From assembly GCF_028583725.1 (NCBI RefSeq), contig NZ_CP110680.1, forward strand, positions 1,984,001 to 2,048,000: a stretch of DNA of 64,000 nucleotides, written 5' to 3'. The notes beneath the pieces are model-generated. The model saw only the letters and a program-made list of their open reading frames with translations, was not told the DNA's origin and searched no databases. A program made the translations under genes and the position numbers. The number at the start of each line of letters is the position of its first letter. The stretch's first letter is position 1. Source of the DNA: Cellulomonas fimi. Lineage in GTDB: Bacteria; Actinomycetota; Actinomycetes; Actinomycetales; Cellulomonadaceae. Positions 38,431-46,626 of the stretch are shown here, in pieces.

Positions 38431-40679
38431 GCGCCCGGCGTCTTCCGCGAGCGGCGGCGCGGCTCGTCGCTGCCCGCGGCCCGACCGCCCGCGCCCTGCC
38501 GGCGCATGCGGGACGCCTCGTGCGCCACGTCCGCGACCACGCCGATGCCCGACGGGGACGGCTTGGTCTGCAGCGGCGGGCGCGTCAGGACGACGACCGA
38601 GTGGTGCGCGAGCGCGACGTCCTCGCCCGCGTCGAGAGACGCACCCGGTGCGACCTGCGAGTCCGTGTCGAACACGACGGTCCACGAGTCGCCGTACCGG
38701 TGCGACGGCACGACGAACGTCTCCGCCTCGGGCTCGCCGTTGAACAGCACGAGGAACGAGTCGTCGACGATCTCCTCGCCGCGCATGTCCGGCTCGGCGA
38801 TCGCGTCGCCGTTGAGGAACACCATGACCGCGCGTGCGAGGTCGCTGTTCCAGGTCTCCGGGCTCATGTGCTCCCCGTTTGGGGCGAGCCACTCGATGTC
38901 CTTGAGGTCCGACGGGTCGGCCTCGTCGGGCTTGCCCGCGAAGAACCGGCGGCGGCGGAACACCGGGTGGTCCTGCCGCAGGCGCACGACGCGCCGCGTG
39001 AACTCCAGCAGGTTCGTCTGCCGCTCGTCGAGGTCCCAGTCGACCCACGAGATCGGGCCGTCCTGGCAGTACACGTTGTTGTTGCCCTGCTGCGTCCGGC
39101 CCAGCTCGTCGCCGTGCAGGATCATCGGGATGCCCTGCGACAGCAGGAGCGTCGCGAGGAAGTTGCGCCGCTGGCGGTCGCGCAGGTTGAGGACGTGCTC
39201 GTCGTCCGTCGGGCCCTCGGCGCCGCAGTTCCACGACCGGTTGTGGCTCTCGCCGTCGGCGTTGCCCTCGCCGTTCGCCTCGTTGTGCTTCTCGTTGTAC
39301 GACGTCAGGTCGGCCAGCGTGAAGCCGTCGTGCGCGGTCACGAAGTTGACCGACGCGATCGGCCGGCGGCCCGTGTGCTCGTAGAGGTCGGACGACCCCG
39401 AGATGCGGCTCGCGAACTCGCCGAGCGTCGACGGCTCCGAGCGCCAGAAGTCGCGCACCGTGTCGCGGTACTTGCCGTTCCACTCCGACCACAGCGGGGG
39501 GAACCCGCCGACCTGGTAGCCGCCCTCGCCGACGTCCCACGGCTCGGCGATGAGCTTGACCTGCGAGATCACCGGGTCCTGGTGGACCAGGTCGAAGAAC
39601 GCCGACAGTCGGTCGACCTCGTGGAACTGCCGGGCCAGGGTCGCCGCGAGGTCGAACCGGAAGCCGTCCACGTGCATCTCGGTCACCCAGTAGCGCAGCG
39701 AGTCCATGATGAGCTGCAGCACGTTGGGCGACCGCATGAGCAGCGAGTTGCCCGTGCCCGTGGTGTCGAAGTAGTGCGCGGGGTCGTCGTCGACGAGCCG
39801 GTAGTAGTTCGCGTTGTCGATGCCGCGGAAGCTCAGCGTCGGGCCCAGGTGGTTGCCCTCGGCCGTGTGGTTGTAGACGACGTCGAGGATGACCTCGATG
39901 TCGGCCTCGTGCAGGGCCTTGACCATGGCCTTGAACTCCTGCACCTGCTGACCCGTCCCGCCGTACGCCGAGTACTCGTTGTGCGGCGCGAAGAACCCGA
40001 TCGTGTTGTAGCCCCAGTAGTTCGACAGGCCCTTGTCCTGCAGCACCGGGTCGTTGACGAACTGGTGCACCGGCATGAGCTCGACCGCCGTCACCCCGAG
40101 CGACGACAGGTGCTCGATCACCGCCGGGTGCGCGAGGCCCGAGTACGTGCCGCGCAGCTCCTCCGGCACCGCGGGGTGCTGCTGCGTGAGGCCGCGCACG
40201 TGCGCCTCGTAGATCACGGACTCGTGGTACTGGTGCTGCGGCGGGCGGTCGTGGCCCCAGTCGAAGTACGGGTTCACCACGACGGACTTCATCGTGTGCG
40301 GCGCGGAGTCGTCGTCGTTCGTCGCCGTCGGGTCGTCGAACCGGTACGTGTAGAGCGACGGGTCGTTGTCGACCTGCCCGTCGATCGCCTTCGCGTACGG
40401 GTCGAGCAGCAGCTTCGACGGGTGGCAGCGCAGTCCGCGCGCCGGGTCGTACGGCCCGTGCACGCGGTAGCCGTACCGCTGGCCCGGTCCGACCGCGGGC
40501 AGGTAGCCGTGCCAGACGAACGCGTCCACCTCCGTCAGGTCGACGCGCGTCTCCGAACCGTCGGCGTCGAACAGGCACAGCTCGACCCGTTCGGCGACCT
40601 CGGAGAACAGCGCGAAGTTGGTCCCGGTCCCGTCGTAGGTGGCGCCCAGGGGATAGGGGCGTCCCGGCCACATCAGCAT
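38427..40679 (-). CDS. glgX: Glycogen debranching enzyme GlgX
   Basis: 750 residues; hydrolyses alpha-1,6 branches in glycogen limit dextrin and supplies linear malto-oligosaccharides to TreY. CBM48 at about 5-110 (RPYPLGATYDGTGTNFALFSE), then the GH13 isoamylase barrel with VILDVVYNHTAEGN, DGFRFDLAATL (nucleophile Asp), KLIAEPWDVGEGGYQVG (Glu) and FVTAHDGFTLADL. ATG at 40679 (MLMWPGRP) was chosen; ATG at 40673 is two codons in. First gene of glgX-treY-treZ. The longer upstream frame reaches into the divergent flavoprotein gene and is rejected. Confidence 0.95.
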   Translation of the reverse strand: MLMWPGRPYPLGATYDGTGTNFALFSEVAERVELCLFDADGSETRVDLTEVDAFVWHGYLPAVGPGQRYGYRVHGPYDPARGLRCHPSKLLLDPYAKAIDGQVDNDPSLYTYRFDDPTATNDDDSAPHTMKSVVVNPYFDWGHDRPPQHQYHESVIYEAHVRGLTQQHPAVPEELRGTYSGLAHPAVIEHLSSLGVTAVELMPVHQFVNDPVLQDKGLSNYWGYNTIGFFAPHNEYSAYGGTGQQVQEFKAMVKALHEADIEVILDVVYNHTAEGNHLGPTLSFRGIDNANYYRLVDDDPAHYFDTTGTGNSLLMRSPNVLQLIMDSLRYWVTEMHVDGFRFDLAATLARQFHEVDRLSAFFDLVHQDPVISQVKLIAEPWDVGEGGYQVGGFPPLWSEWNGKYRDTVRDFWRSEPSTLGEFASRISGSSDLYEHTGRRPIASVNFVTAHDGFTLADLTSYNEKHNEANGEGNADGESHNRSWNCGAEGPTDDEHVLNLRDRQRRNFLATLLLSQGIPMILHGDELGRTQQGNNNVYCQDGPISWVDWDLDERQTNLLEFTRRVVRLRQDHPVFRRRRFFAGKPDEADPSDLKDIEWLAPNGEHMSPETWNSDLARAVMVFLNGDAIAEPDMRGEEIVDDSFLVLFNGEPEAETFVVPSHRYGDSWTVVFDTDSQVAPGASLDAGEDVALAHHSVVVLTRPPLQTKPSPSGIGVVADVAHEASRMRRQGAGGRAAGSDEPRRRSRKTPGA

Positions 40680-40833
40680 CCGCCCAATGTGCCAGCCGCG
40701 CGCCGATCCGGCGCGGGGGAGCAGGGTGGAGTTCGGCACACCGTGAGCCGTTGCGGGAACGCTCCTGACCTGCTGCGCTGGGCTGGGTGCCCGCTCCGCC
40801 GGCGCCGCCCGCTCGTCCTTGCAGGAGGTCGTC

Positions 40834-42066
40834 GTGTCCGGTCGGGTCGTCGTGGTGGGAGCCGGCCTCGCCGGCGCCAAGACCGTCGAGGCGCTGCGGG
40901 AGGGCGGCTTCGACGGGGACGTCGTGCTCCTGGGGGCCGAGACCGACCGGCCCTACGAGCGACCGCCCCTGTCCAAGGGGTACCTCCTCGGGAACGACGC
41001 GCGCGACGCCGCGTTCGTGCACGACGCCGGCTGGTACGCGGCGCACGACGTCGACCTGCGCACCGGGACGACCGTCACCGCGCTCGACCTCGGTGCGCGC
41101 GACGTCGTCGACGAGTCGGGCGGTCGCACCGCCTTCGACCACCTCGTCCTCGCGACCGGTTCCGAGCCGCGACGGCTCGACGTCCCCGGGGCCGGCCTCG
41201 ACGGTGTCGTGTACCTGCGCACCCTCGGCGACAGCGACCGCCTGCGCGCCGCGCTCACGGCGGACCGGCGCGTGGTCGTCGTGGGCGGCGGGTGGATCGG
41301 GCTCGAGGTCGCCGCCGCCGGCCGCGCCGCCGGCGCGCACGTCACCGTGCTGGTCCGCGACGTGCTCCCGCTCGTCGGCGTCCTCGGCCCCGAGCTCGCG
41401 GCGCTGTTCGCCGACCTGCACCGCGAGCACGGCGTCGACCTGCGCACGCGCGCGGACGTGGTCGAGATCGTCGCCGCCGGGGACGGCACGTCGGTCGGCG
41501 GCGTGGCGCTCGAGGACGGCACGGTCGTCCCCGCGGACCTCGTCGTGGTCGGCATCGGGGCGGCGCCGCGGACGGCACTCGCGGAGCACGCGCGGCTGCA
41601 CGTCGAGGACGGCGTCGTCGTCGACCAGCACCTGCGCTCGTCGCACCCGCGCGTGCTGGCGGTCGGCGACATCGCGCGCGCCGCGCACCCGCTGCTCGGC
41701 ACGCACGTGCGCGTCGAGCACTGGGCCAACGCCCTGAACCAGCCCGCGACGGCGGCCGCGACGATCCTCGGTCGCGACGAGCCGTACGACCGGCTGCCCT
41801 ACTTCTTCACCGACCAGTACGACCTCGGCATGGAGTACGTCGGGCACACCGGGGGTGGGTACGACGAGGTCGTCGTCCGCGGGGACCTCGTCGCGCGCGA
41901 GCTGGTCGCGTTCTGGCGGCGCGACGGACGGGTCGTCGCCGGCATGAACGTCAACGTCTGGGACGTGGTCGACGACGTGCAGGCGCTCATCCGGTCGGGC
42001 GCGGTCGTCGACCGTGAACGGCTCGCCGACCCGGACGTGCCGCTCGGCTCGCTCACCGGCGCGTGA
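40834..42066 (+). CDS. FAD-dependent pyridine nucleotide reductase (ferredoxin reductase-like)
   Basis: 410 residues. FAD-binding VVVVGAGLAGAKTVEALRE at the start, YERPPLSKGYLLG, NAD-binding VVVVGGGWIGLEVAAAG near 152, and the second FAD motif VLAVGDIARAAHPLLG; C-terminal reductase_C domain from about 320. This is the rhodocoxin/putidaredoxin-reductase type that passes electrons from NAD(P)H to a ferredoxin. Partner unknown; supplying ferredoxin to CysI is possible but not supported by linkage. GTG at 40834 was chosen because AGGAGG lies 5 nt upstream; a TTG at 40819 would overlap that site. Confidence 0.9.
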   Translation: MSGRVVVVGAGLAGAKTVEALREGGFDGDVVLLGAETDRPYERPPLSKGYLLGNDARDAAFVHDAGWYAAHDVDLRTGTTVTALDLGARDVVDESGGRTAFDHLVLATGSEPRRLDVPGAGLDGVVYLRTLGDSDRLRAALTADRRVVVVGGGWIGLEVAAAGRAAGAHVTVLVRDVLPLVGVLGPELAALFADLHREHGVDLRTRADVVEIVAAGDGTSVGGVALEDGTVVPADLVVVGIGAAPRTALAEHARLHVEDGVVVDQHLRSSHPRVLAVGDIARAAHPLLGTHVRVEHWANALNQPATAAATILGRDEPYDRLPYFFTDQYDLGMEYVGHTGGGYDEVVVRGDLVARELVAFWRRDGRVVAGMNVNVWDVVDDVQALIRSGAVVDRERLADPDVPLGSLTGA

Positions 42067-42089
42067 CCGCCGGCGTCGGAGGCGGCGGC

Positions 42090-42095
42090 TAGCCT
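42090..42095 (+). promoter_or_regulatory. Candidate -10 element of nfo
   Basis: TAGCCT at 42090-42095, 37 nt before the GTG start at 42133 and upstream of the AAGGAG ribosome site (42121-42126). No clear -35. Confidence 0.35.
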
Positions 42096-42132
42096 GACCC
42101 CTGCCCGACGCCCCCCACCGAAGGAGACGACC

Positions 42133-42894
42133 GTGGTGCTCATCGGCGCCCACGTCCGCGACGCCGACCCGGTGGCCGCCGCCGCCGAGGTCGACGCCCA
42201 GGCCGTCCAGATCTTCCTGGCCGACCCGCAGGGGTGGAAGAAGCCCGTGCCTCGCGACGACGCCGACGCGCTCGTCGCGAGCGGCCTCGGCCTCTACGCG
42301 CACGCGCCCTACCTGGTGAACGTCGCGTCGACCAACAACCGCATCCGGATCCCGAGCCGGAACATGATCGCCCAGCACGCGGCGGCCGCCGCCGGGCTCG
42401 GCGCGCGCGGGCTGGTCGTGCACGGCGGGCACGTCGGGGACGGTGACGACGTCGCGGTCGGCATCGACAACTGGCGCAAGACGTTCGAGCGCGCGACCTA
42501 CCCCGTGCGCGTCCTCGTGGAGAACACCGCGGGCGGCGAGAACGCGTGCGCCCGGACGCTCGACCGGTGGGCGATGCTCTGGGACGCGATCGGCGGCTAC
42601 GACGTCGGCGTGTGCCTCGACACGTGCCACGCGTGGGCCGCGGGCGAGGACCTGGAGACGATCGTCGACCGGCTGCGTGCCATCACGGGCCGCATCGACC
42701 TCGTGCACGCCAACAGCTCGCGCGACGAGGCCGGGTCCAGCCGCGACCGGCACGCGAGCTTCGCGACGGGCACCATCCCGCCCGAGCTCATCGCGCACGT
42801 CGTGCGCGAGGCCGGCTGCGACGCCGTCGTCGAGACGCCCGCCGAGCGTCAGGCGGAGGACATCGCGTTCCTGCGGGCCGCGCTCGCGGGCTGA
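42133..42894 (+). CDS. nfo: Deoxyribonuclease IV / AP endonuclease
   Basis: 253-residue TIM-barrel endonuclease IV that cuts 5' of abasic sites in base-excision repair using a three-zinc centre. Metal-ligand segments are recognisable: YAHAPYLVNVAS, GLVVHGGHVG, VLVENTAGGE, VGVCLDTCHAWAAG, DLVHANSSRDEAGSSRDRHA and VVETP. Slightly shorter than E. coli Nfo (285). GTG at 42133 follows AAGGAG; a second GTG is the next codon. Ends at a hairpin shared with the convergent helical-protein gene. Confidence 0.95.
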   Translation: MVLIGAHVRDADPVAAAAEVDAQAVQIFLADPQGWKKPVPRDDADALVASGLGLYAHAPYLVNVASTNNRIRIPSRNMIAQHAAAAAGLGARGLVVHGGHVGDGDDVAVGIDNWRKTFERATYPVRVLVENTAGGENACARTLDRWAMLWDAIGGYDVGVCLDTCHAWAAGEDLETIVDRLRAITGRIDLVHANSSRDEAGSSRDRHASFATGTIPPELIAHVVREAGCDAVVETPAERQAEDIAFLRAALAG

Positions 42895-42908
42895 CCTCGC
42901 CGGGCGCG

Positions 42909-42951
42909 CGGACGCCCGCCGGGACCGCACCCCGTCCCCGACGGGCGTCCG
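42909..42951. terminator. Hairpin after nfo
   Basis: 10-bp inverted repeat CGGACGCCCG (42909-42918) with CGGGCGTCCG (42942-42951) and a 23-nt loop, between convergent genes. Long loop lowers confidence. Confidence 0.5.
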
Positions 42952-42976
42952 TGCGCTCGCGCTGCGGGCGGCGTCG

Positions 42977-43522
42977 TCACACCGGCGACGCGTCGGCCGT
43001 GACGTCCGGCACGGCCGCCTCGGTCGCGAACGCCACCGTCCGCACGCGTTCCGCGAGCCCGTCGACCGCGCGCACCTGGTCGTCCGCCTGGCGGCGGAGC
43101 CCGGCGAGGCGCTCGCGGTCCAGGCGCAACGTCTCCGACCAGACCTCCAGCGTCGCCCACAGCGACCGCTTCCCGGCGATGCCCGAGCGCAGCGCCTCGA
43201 GCTCGAGGTGCAGCGACAGCGGCGACCGCTGCACGAGCCGGCCGTTCGGCTTGAGCCGGCCCGCGTGCTCGGCCGCGACCGCGGCCGCCGGTTTCCACGA
43301 CGACAGACGGACGCCCAGGTGGTCCGCGAGCCCCCGCACGACGCGCCGCTCCTGGCGCAGCTCGTCGAGGAGCCGCTGGAGGACCGGCTCGGCTGACGTG
43401 CCCGCGTACCGCTCGACCATCCACCCGACGCGCGAGATGACGCCGGACGCCCCCGTGAGGTGGTCGCTCAGGTATGTCCGCACCAGGCGGAGGTCGACCG
43501 GCGGTGTGGTGCTCGGCCCCAC
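42977..43522 (-). CDS. Uncharacterised helical protein
   Basis: 181 residues predicted almost entirely helical, rich in Arg, Leu and Glu, with no signal peptide or membrane segment. The arrangement of amphipathic helices (LVRTYLSDHLTGASGVISRV, LQRLLDELRQERRVVRGLAD, LSLHLELEALRSGIAGKRSL) suggests a four-helix bundle, possibly ferritin-like, but the usual EXXH iron ligands are not seen. I do not recognise a named family. GTG at 43522 begins 1 nt after the stop of the preceding small gene, so the two form an operon at the left edge of the stress island. Confidence 0.75.
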   Translation of the reverse strand: MGPSTTPPVDLRLVRTYLSDHLTGASGVISRVGWMVERYAGTSAEPVLQRLLDELRQERRVVRGLADHLGVRLSSWKPAAAVAAEHAGRLKPNGRLVQRSPLSLHLELEALRSGIAGKRSLWATLEVWSETLRLDRERLAGLRRQADDQVRAVDGLAERVRTVAFATEAAVPDVTADASPV

Positions 43523-43523
43523 G

Positions 43524-43754
43524 TCAGCGCAACCGCGACGCGAGGAGCTGCTTGCCCTGCTCGGCGCCCTTGCGGCTCTCGCCCTGCGCGCGGCGGAAGA
43601 ACTCGGCGAGCTCGGTGTCGCCGTCGCGCTCGGCGTCCTGCGCGTAGGTCTCCAGGCGCAGCACGTTGTCGAGGCACGCCTGGGTGAACCACAGGATGTT
43701 GTAGTCCTTGTCCTTGGTGCCGGTCAGGTGGCCGGACTCCTGCTCGAAGCTCAT
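43524..43754 (-). CDS. Small conserved helical protein (76 residues)
   Basis: 76 residues with the core TGTKDKDYNILWFTQACLDN and an acidic-basic helical C-terminus (ESRKGAEQGKQLL). Similar small proteins are known to me from other actinobacterial stress gene clusters, but no function is established. ATG at 43754 is preceded by GGAGG at 8 nt; an in-frame start at 43832 would add 26 Pro/Ala-rich residues and is not favoured. Coupled to the helical 181-residue gene downstream. Divergent from the small acidic gene at 43972 across 217 bp in which I see no clear regulatory site. Confidence 0.75.
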   Translation of the reverse strand: MSFEQESGHLTGTKDKDYNILWFTQACLDNVLRLETYAQDAERDGDTELAEFFRRAQGESRKGAEQGKQLLASRLR

Positions 43755-43971
43755 CGTCAGCACCTCCGCGGCCCCGGCGCGCCGGGGCGTCCGTGGGTGG
43801 GCGGCCGGACCGCCCGCGGGCGCATGCTTCACCCGGTGTCCATCGTCGGCCCGGGCACGGCGGGCCGCGACCGGGGGAGCGCCGGGCGGCGGTGCCGGGC
43901 GGGTCGGTCGCGCCCCGGACAGCCCGGGGCGTGCGGGTGCGCGACGTCGTGCGCGGTGTCACGGTGAGGCG

Positions 43972-44145
43972 ATGAGCGAGAACCTGCCCGACAGCTTCGA
44001 CCCGCAGCAGCCCGACCTGCCCACGCTGGGCGCGGACCCCGACCCGCTGCCGCCGGGTCACGAGAGCCAGGCGCCGACGACCGAGCCGCTGACGGACGAC
44101 GCGAGCGAGCCCGCGGACGACGACGCGCGCGGCACCCCGGGCTGA
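43972..44145 (+). CDS. Small acidic disordered protein
   Basis: 57 residues, strongly acidic and Pro-rich (LPDSFDPQQPDLPTLGADPD, then PADDDARGTPG), with no hydrophobic core, so probably intrinsically disordered. ATG at 43972 has GGTGAGG just upstream. Convergent with the YbdK-type ligase gene. Short and of low complexity; coding is supported by start, ribosome site and placement but not certain. Confidence 0.5.
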   Translation: MSENLPDSFDPQQPDLPTLGADPDPLPPGHESQAPTTEPLTDDASEPADDDARGTPG

Positions 44146-44168
44146 CCGGCGCGGCGGACCGACCGCCG

Positions 44169-45254
44169 TCAGCCGAGCGTGACCTCCGCGGCGCGGCGCA
44201 CGACCGCGTCGTCGTCGGCGCCCTCGGCTCGCCAGGCGAGCTGCTGGACCGCGCCGTTCCCGCGGCGCAGGACGTCGGCGACGCGGGCCTGCACCCAGTC
44301 GAGCTCGCCCGACTCGACCAGCGCGTCGTGCACGTGGTCGACGAGCTCGGCGACGACGTCGGCCGCCGGACGCGGCTCGCCGGTCGACGGGCTGACGAGC
44401 TCGCCGGTCGTGCCGGAGCGCGCCGCGCGCCACGTCCAGGACCGGAGGATCTCCGCGCGCACAGGCGCCGGGTCGGGGTCGGTGCGGACCGCGGTCTCCG
44501 CGAGCGCGCGGACGAGCACGGCCTGCAGCACGGCGTCCTGCGGGTCGAGGCACACGTCGGCGACCCGGACCTCGACCGTCGGGTACCGGGCGGACAGGCG
44601 GGCGTCGAAGTAGATCATCCCGTCGTCGAGCGCGGTCCCCGAGCGCAGCAGCTCGGCGATGACCGCGCGGTACGTGGCGGCGTCGCCGAACGGCGCCGTC
44701 GCGCCGGCCGTGGGCCAGCGCCCCCACACCTGCGAGCGGTAGCTCGCGTACCCGGTGGCCGCGCCGAGCCACGACGGGCTGTTGGCGCTGAGCGCGAGGA
44801 GCACCGCGTTCCAGGCGCGCAGGTGGTCGATGACGTGCACGCCCTCGTCGTCGTCGGCGACCGCGACGTGCACGTGGCACCCGCACGTGAGCTGCTCGCG
44901 CGCCGTCTGCCCGAACCGCGCGCGGATCTCGTGGGCGCGGCGGTCGGGGATGACGGTGGACTCGACGACGTGCGGCGCGGTCCCGAGCGCGGCGATCCGT
45001 GCGCCGGCGCGCCGTGCGAGCGTGTCCGTGCGGGCGCGGCCGTCGCGCACCTGCGCGAGCAGGTCGTCGAGGTCGGTGCAGGGGTGCGTCGACACCTCGA
45101 CCTGCTCCTGCTTGAACTCCTTCTCCAGGTCCCCGCCGGGGCGCGGGTCCGACGGCTCGTCGGCCGCGAGCCGCAGCACCGTCGGCGCCACCGCGTACGG
45201 CACGCCCTCGGGCGTGACCAGCAGGAACTCCTCCTCGACACCCATGGTTCGCAC
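44169..45254 (-). CDS. YbdK-type carboxylate-amine ligase (glutamate-cysteine ligase family 2)
   Basis: 361-residue GCS2 family enzyme. N-terminal MGVEEEFLLV, central LTCGCHVHVAVADDDEGVHV (His/Asp metal site), ANSPSWLGAATGYASYRSQVW and PTVEVRVADVCLDPQDAV are characteristic. Related YbdK/EgtA enzymes join glutamate to cysteine or other amines with ATP. A mycothiol-using actinobacterium may use this for ergothioneine-type or gamma-glutamyl compounds, but no egt genes are near. GTG at 45254 chosen; ATG at 45245 is an alternative three codons in. Part of the stress island with the potassium channel upstream. Confidence 0.88.
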   Translation of the reverse strand: MRTMGVEEEFLLVTPEGVPYAVAPTVLRLAADEPSDPRPGGDLEKEFKQEQVEVSTHPCTDLDDLLAQVRDGRARTDTLARRAGARIAALGTAPHVVESTVIPDRRAHEIRARFGQTAREQLTCGCHVHVAVADDDEGVHVIDHLRAWNAVLLALSANSPSWLGAATGYASYRSQVWGRWPTAGATAPFGDAATYRAVIAELLRSGTALDDGMIYFDARLSARYPTVEVRVADVCLDPQDAVLQAVLVRALAETAVRTDPDPAPVRAEILRSWTWRAARSGTTGELVSPSTGEPRPAADVVAELVDHVHDALVESGELDWVQARVADVLRRGNGAVQQLAWRAEGADDDAVVRRAAEVTLG

Positions 45255-45302
45255 GCCGCAAGTGTGGGGGAGCGGCCCGCGCGGCGCGCGGCGAGCGGCC
45301 GC

Positions 45303-46019
45303 TCAGGCCCGGTCCTCGTCGGTGTCCACCTGCCGCCGGTACGAGGCGACGAGCCGCGCGACCAGCGTCGCGAGGAAGATCTGGGCCATGAGCGCCTCGA
45401 AGGTCGCGACGCCTCGGCCGGCGAAGCTCGCGGCCGTGTAGTCGCCGTACCCGACGGTCGTGAGCGTCGTGAACGAGAAGTACTGGAGCGACTGCTGGTC
45501 CGCGGTCTGCCCGTCGGCGAAGAACGGCTCGGGCAGGAGCCACGCGAGGACGCCGAACAGGTTGGCGAAGAACAGGCCGATGATGAGGTAGGCGCTCACG
45601 GCGCCGGCGATCATGCTGAGCGTGACCGCGCGGCGCGTGAGGATCCGGCCCAGGACGGTCACGAGCGTCAGTCCGAGCAGGGCGCAGAAGACGCCGTTGA
45701 CCACGCCGACCGCGGTGTCCTCGGGCAGCAGCGCGAGCGCGGCGACCGTCCCGCCCGCCGCGACCGCGAGCGTCACGCGGACCACGCGTCGCAGCCGCGG
45801 ACCAGGGCGCGACGTCCGGACCGCGAAGAACAGCGCACCGAGGTAGCCGAGCACGACGAACCAGTTGGTCCACGGCTCCGCGGTGAGCACGAAGACCAGG
45901 TAGACGACGCACAGCAGCGCGAGCACGACCCCGAAGTCGTCCGGGGGCGCAGCCGCGGGCCGCACCACGCGTCGGGTGCGGCCCGCGGGCCCGCCGGGCG
46001 ACGGGCCCCTCCCGTCCAT
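45303..46019 (-). CDS. Two-pore-helix-type potassium channel (ion channel family)
   Basis: 238-residue integral membrane protein. After a cytosolic Pro/Arg-rich N-terminus come about five hydrophobic segments: two near 30-65, two near 80-120, one near 135-160, then a pore helix and the K+ selectivity filter TTVGYGD (in SFTTLTTVGYGDYTA) and a last membrane helix. The filter is a perfect match to K+ channels. No RCK/TrkA domain is attached. ATG at 46019. Leftward, between the SHOCT gene and the YbdK ligase; role in membrane potential or osmotic stress is inferred. Confidence 0.88.
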   Translation of the reverse strand: MDGRGPSPGGPAGRTRRVVRPAAAPPDDFGVVLALLCVVYLVFVLTAEPWTNWFVVLGYLGALFFAVRTSRPGPRLRRVVRVTLAVAAGGTVAALALLPEDTAVGVVNGVFCALLGLTLVTVLGRILTRRAVTLSMIAGAVSAYLIIGLFFANLFGVLAWLLPEPFFADGQTADQQSLQYFSFTTLTTVGYGDYTAASFAGRGVATFEALMAQIFLATLVARLVASYRRQVDTDEDRA

Positions 46020-46030
46020 CGCTCGGCGGG

Positions 46031-46408
46031 TCAGGCGAGCGCCTTGGCCTTCAGCTGCGCGAACTCGTCGGCGTCGATGACGCCCTGGTCGTGCAGCTTC
46101 TTCGCCTCGGCGATCGCGCTCGCCGGTGATGCCTGTGCGGTCTTCCGGATGTACTCGTCGGTCGCGGCCTGCGTCTCCTGGAGCTGCGCCATCTGACGCT
46201 CCGCCATGCCGCGGCCGCGGGCGATGATGTAGATGAGCGCCGTCAGGAACGGCAGGAAGATCAGGCCGATGACCCACAGCGCCTTGCCCCAGCCGCCCAT
46301 CGACCGGTCGCGGAACAGGTCACCGATGATCTGGAACAGCAGCACCAGGTACATGAAGAAGACGAACCACCACACGAGCAGCCAGAACCAGTCCCAGAAC
46401 GTGTCCAT
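46031..46408 (-). CDS. PLDc_N/SHOCT domain membrane protein
   Basis: 125 residues. Two membrane helices at about 4-28 (Trp/Phe-rich WDWFWLLVWWFVFFMYLVLL) and 42-62, the second with the RDRSMGGWGKALWV linker typical of PLDc_N-type proteins, then a cytosolic coiled segment and a C-terminal SHOCT motif (AKKLHDQGVIDADEFAQLKAKAL). SHOCT motifs mediate oligomerisation or protein contacts. ATG at 46408. Divergent from the diiron gene; the 218-bp gap contains two copies of the island palindrome. Confidence 0.88.
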   Translation of the reverse strand: MDTFWDWFWLLVWWFVFFMYLVLLFQIIGDLFRDRSMGGWGKALWVIGLIFLPFLTALIYIIARGRGMAERQMAQLQETQAATDEYIRKTAQASPASAIAEAKKLHDQGVIDADEFAQLKAKALA

Positions 46409-46482
46409 CGCGTGCCTCCTCGGTCCTCACCGGCGGGCTCCCCGGCTAGGTCCACGATGTCGCCACCCGTGGTGCAGTTTCC

Positions 46483-46499
46483 TCACCCGTCGTGGGTGA
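46483..46499. promoter_or_regulatory. Island palindrome, site 1 (TCACCCG-N3-TGGGTGA)
   Basis: One mismatch to the palindrome CACCCG-N3-CGGGTG. Located between the divergent SHOCT gene (start 46408) and the diiron gene (start 46627). A half site CACCCG lies at 46464-46469. Confidence 0.55.
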
Positions 46500-46514
46500 T
46501 CGTCGCTGGTCAGG

Positions 46515-46531
46515 GCACTCGTCCCGGGTGA
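46515..46531. promoter_or_regulatory. Island palindrome, site 2 (CACTCG-N3-CGGGTGA)
   Basis: One mismatch to the consensus. Its centre is 32 bp from that of site 1, about three helical turns, so both can be bound on the same face of the DNA. Confidence 0.55.
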
Positions 46532-46626
46532 GCGGCTCGCCGTGCGGGCGGCGTCGCGGCGTGTGAGGCTGGTCGTGCTCGACGGCTTCGGAGGCGTGGC
46601 CGTGCTCCCGCCACCCCGGAGACCCG

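Noticed and set aside
35905..42930. A single 7-kb minus-strand open frame (over 2300 codons)
   Set aside because: Only the treY part (35905-38430) has real protein features. Upstream it crosses glgX in a wrong frame, with Arg/Ala/Pro-rich sequence; long stop-free frames are expected at this GC content.
43838..43856. CACCCGGTGT as another copy of the island palindrome
   Set aside because: Only one half matches; spacing and the right arm do not.
44146..44168. Possible terminator between the small acidic gene and the YbdK ligase gene
   Set aside because: Only 23 bp and no stem longer than about 5 bp.
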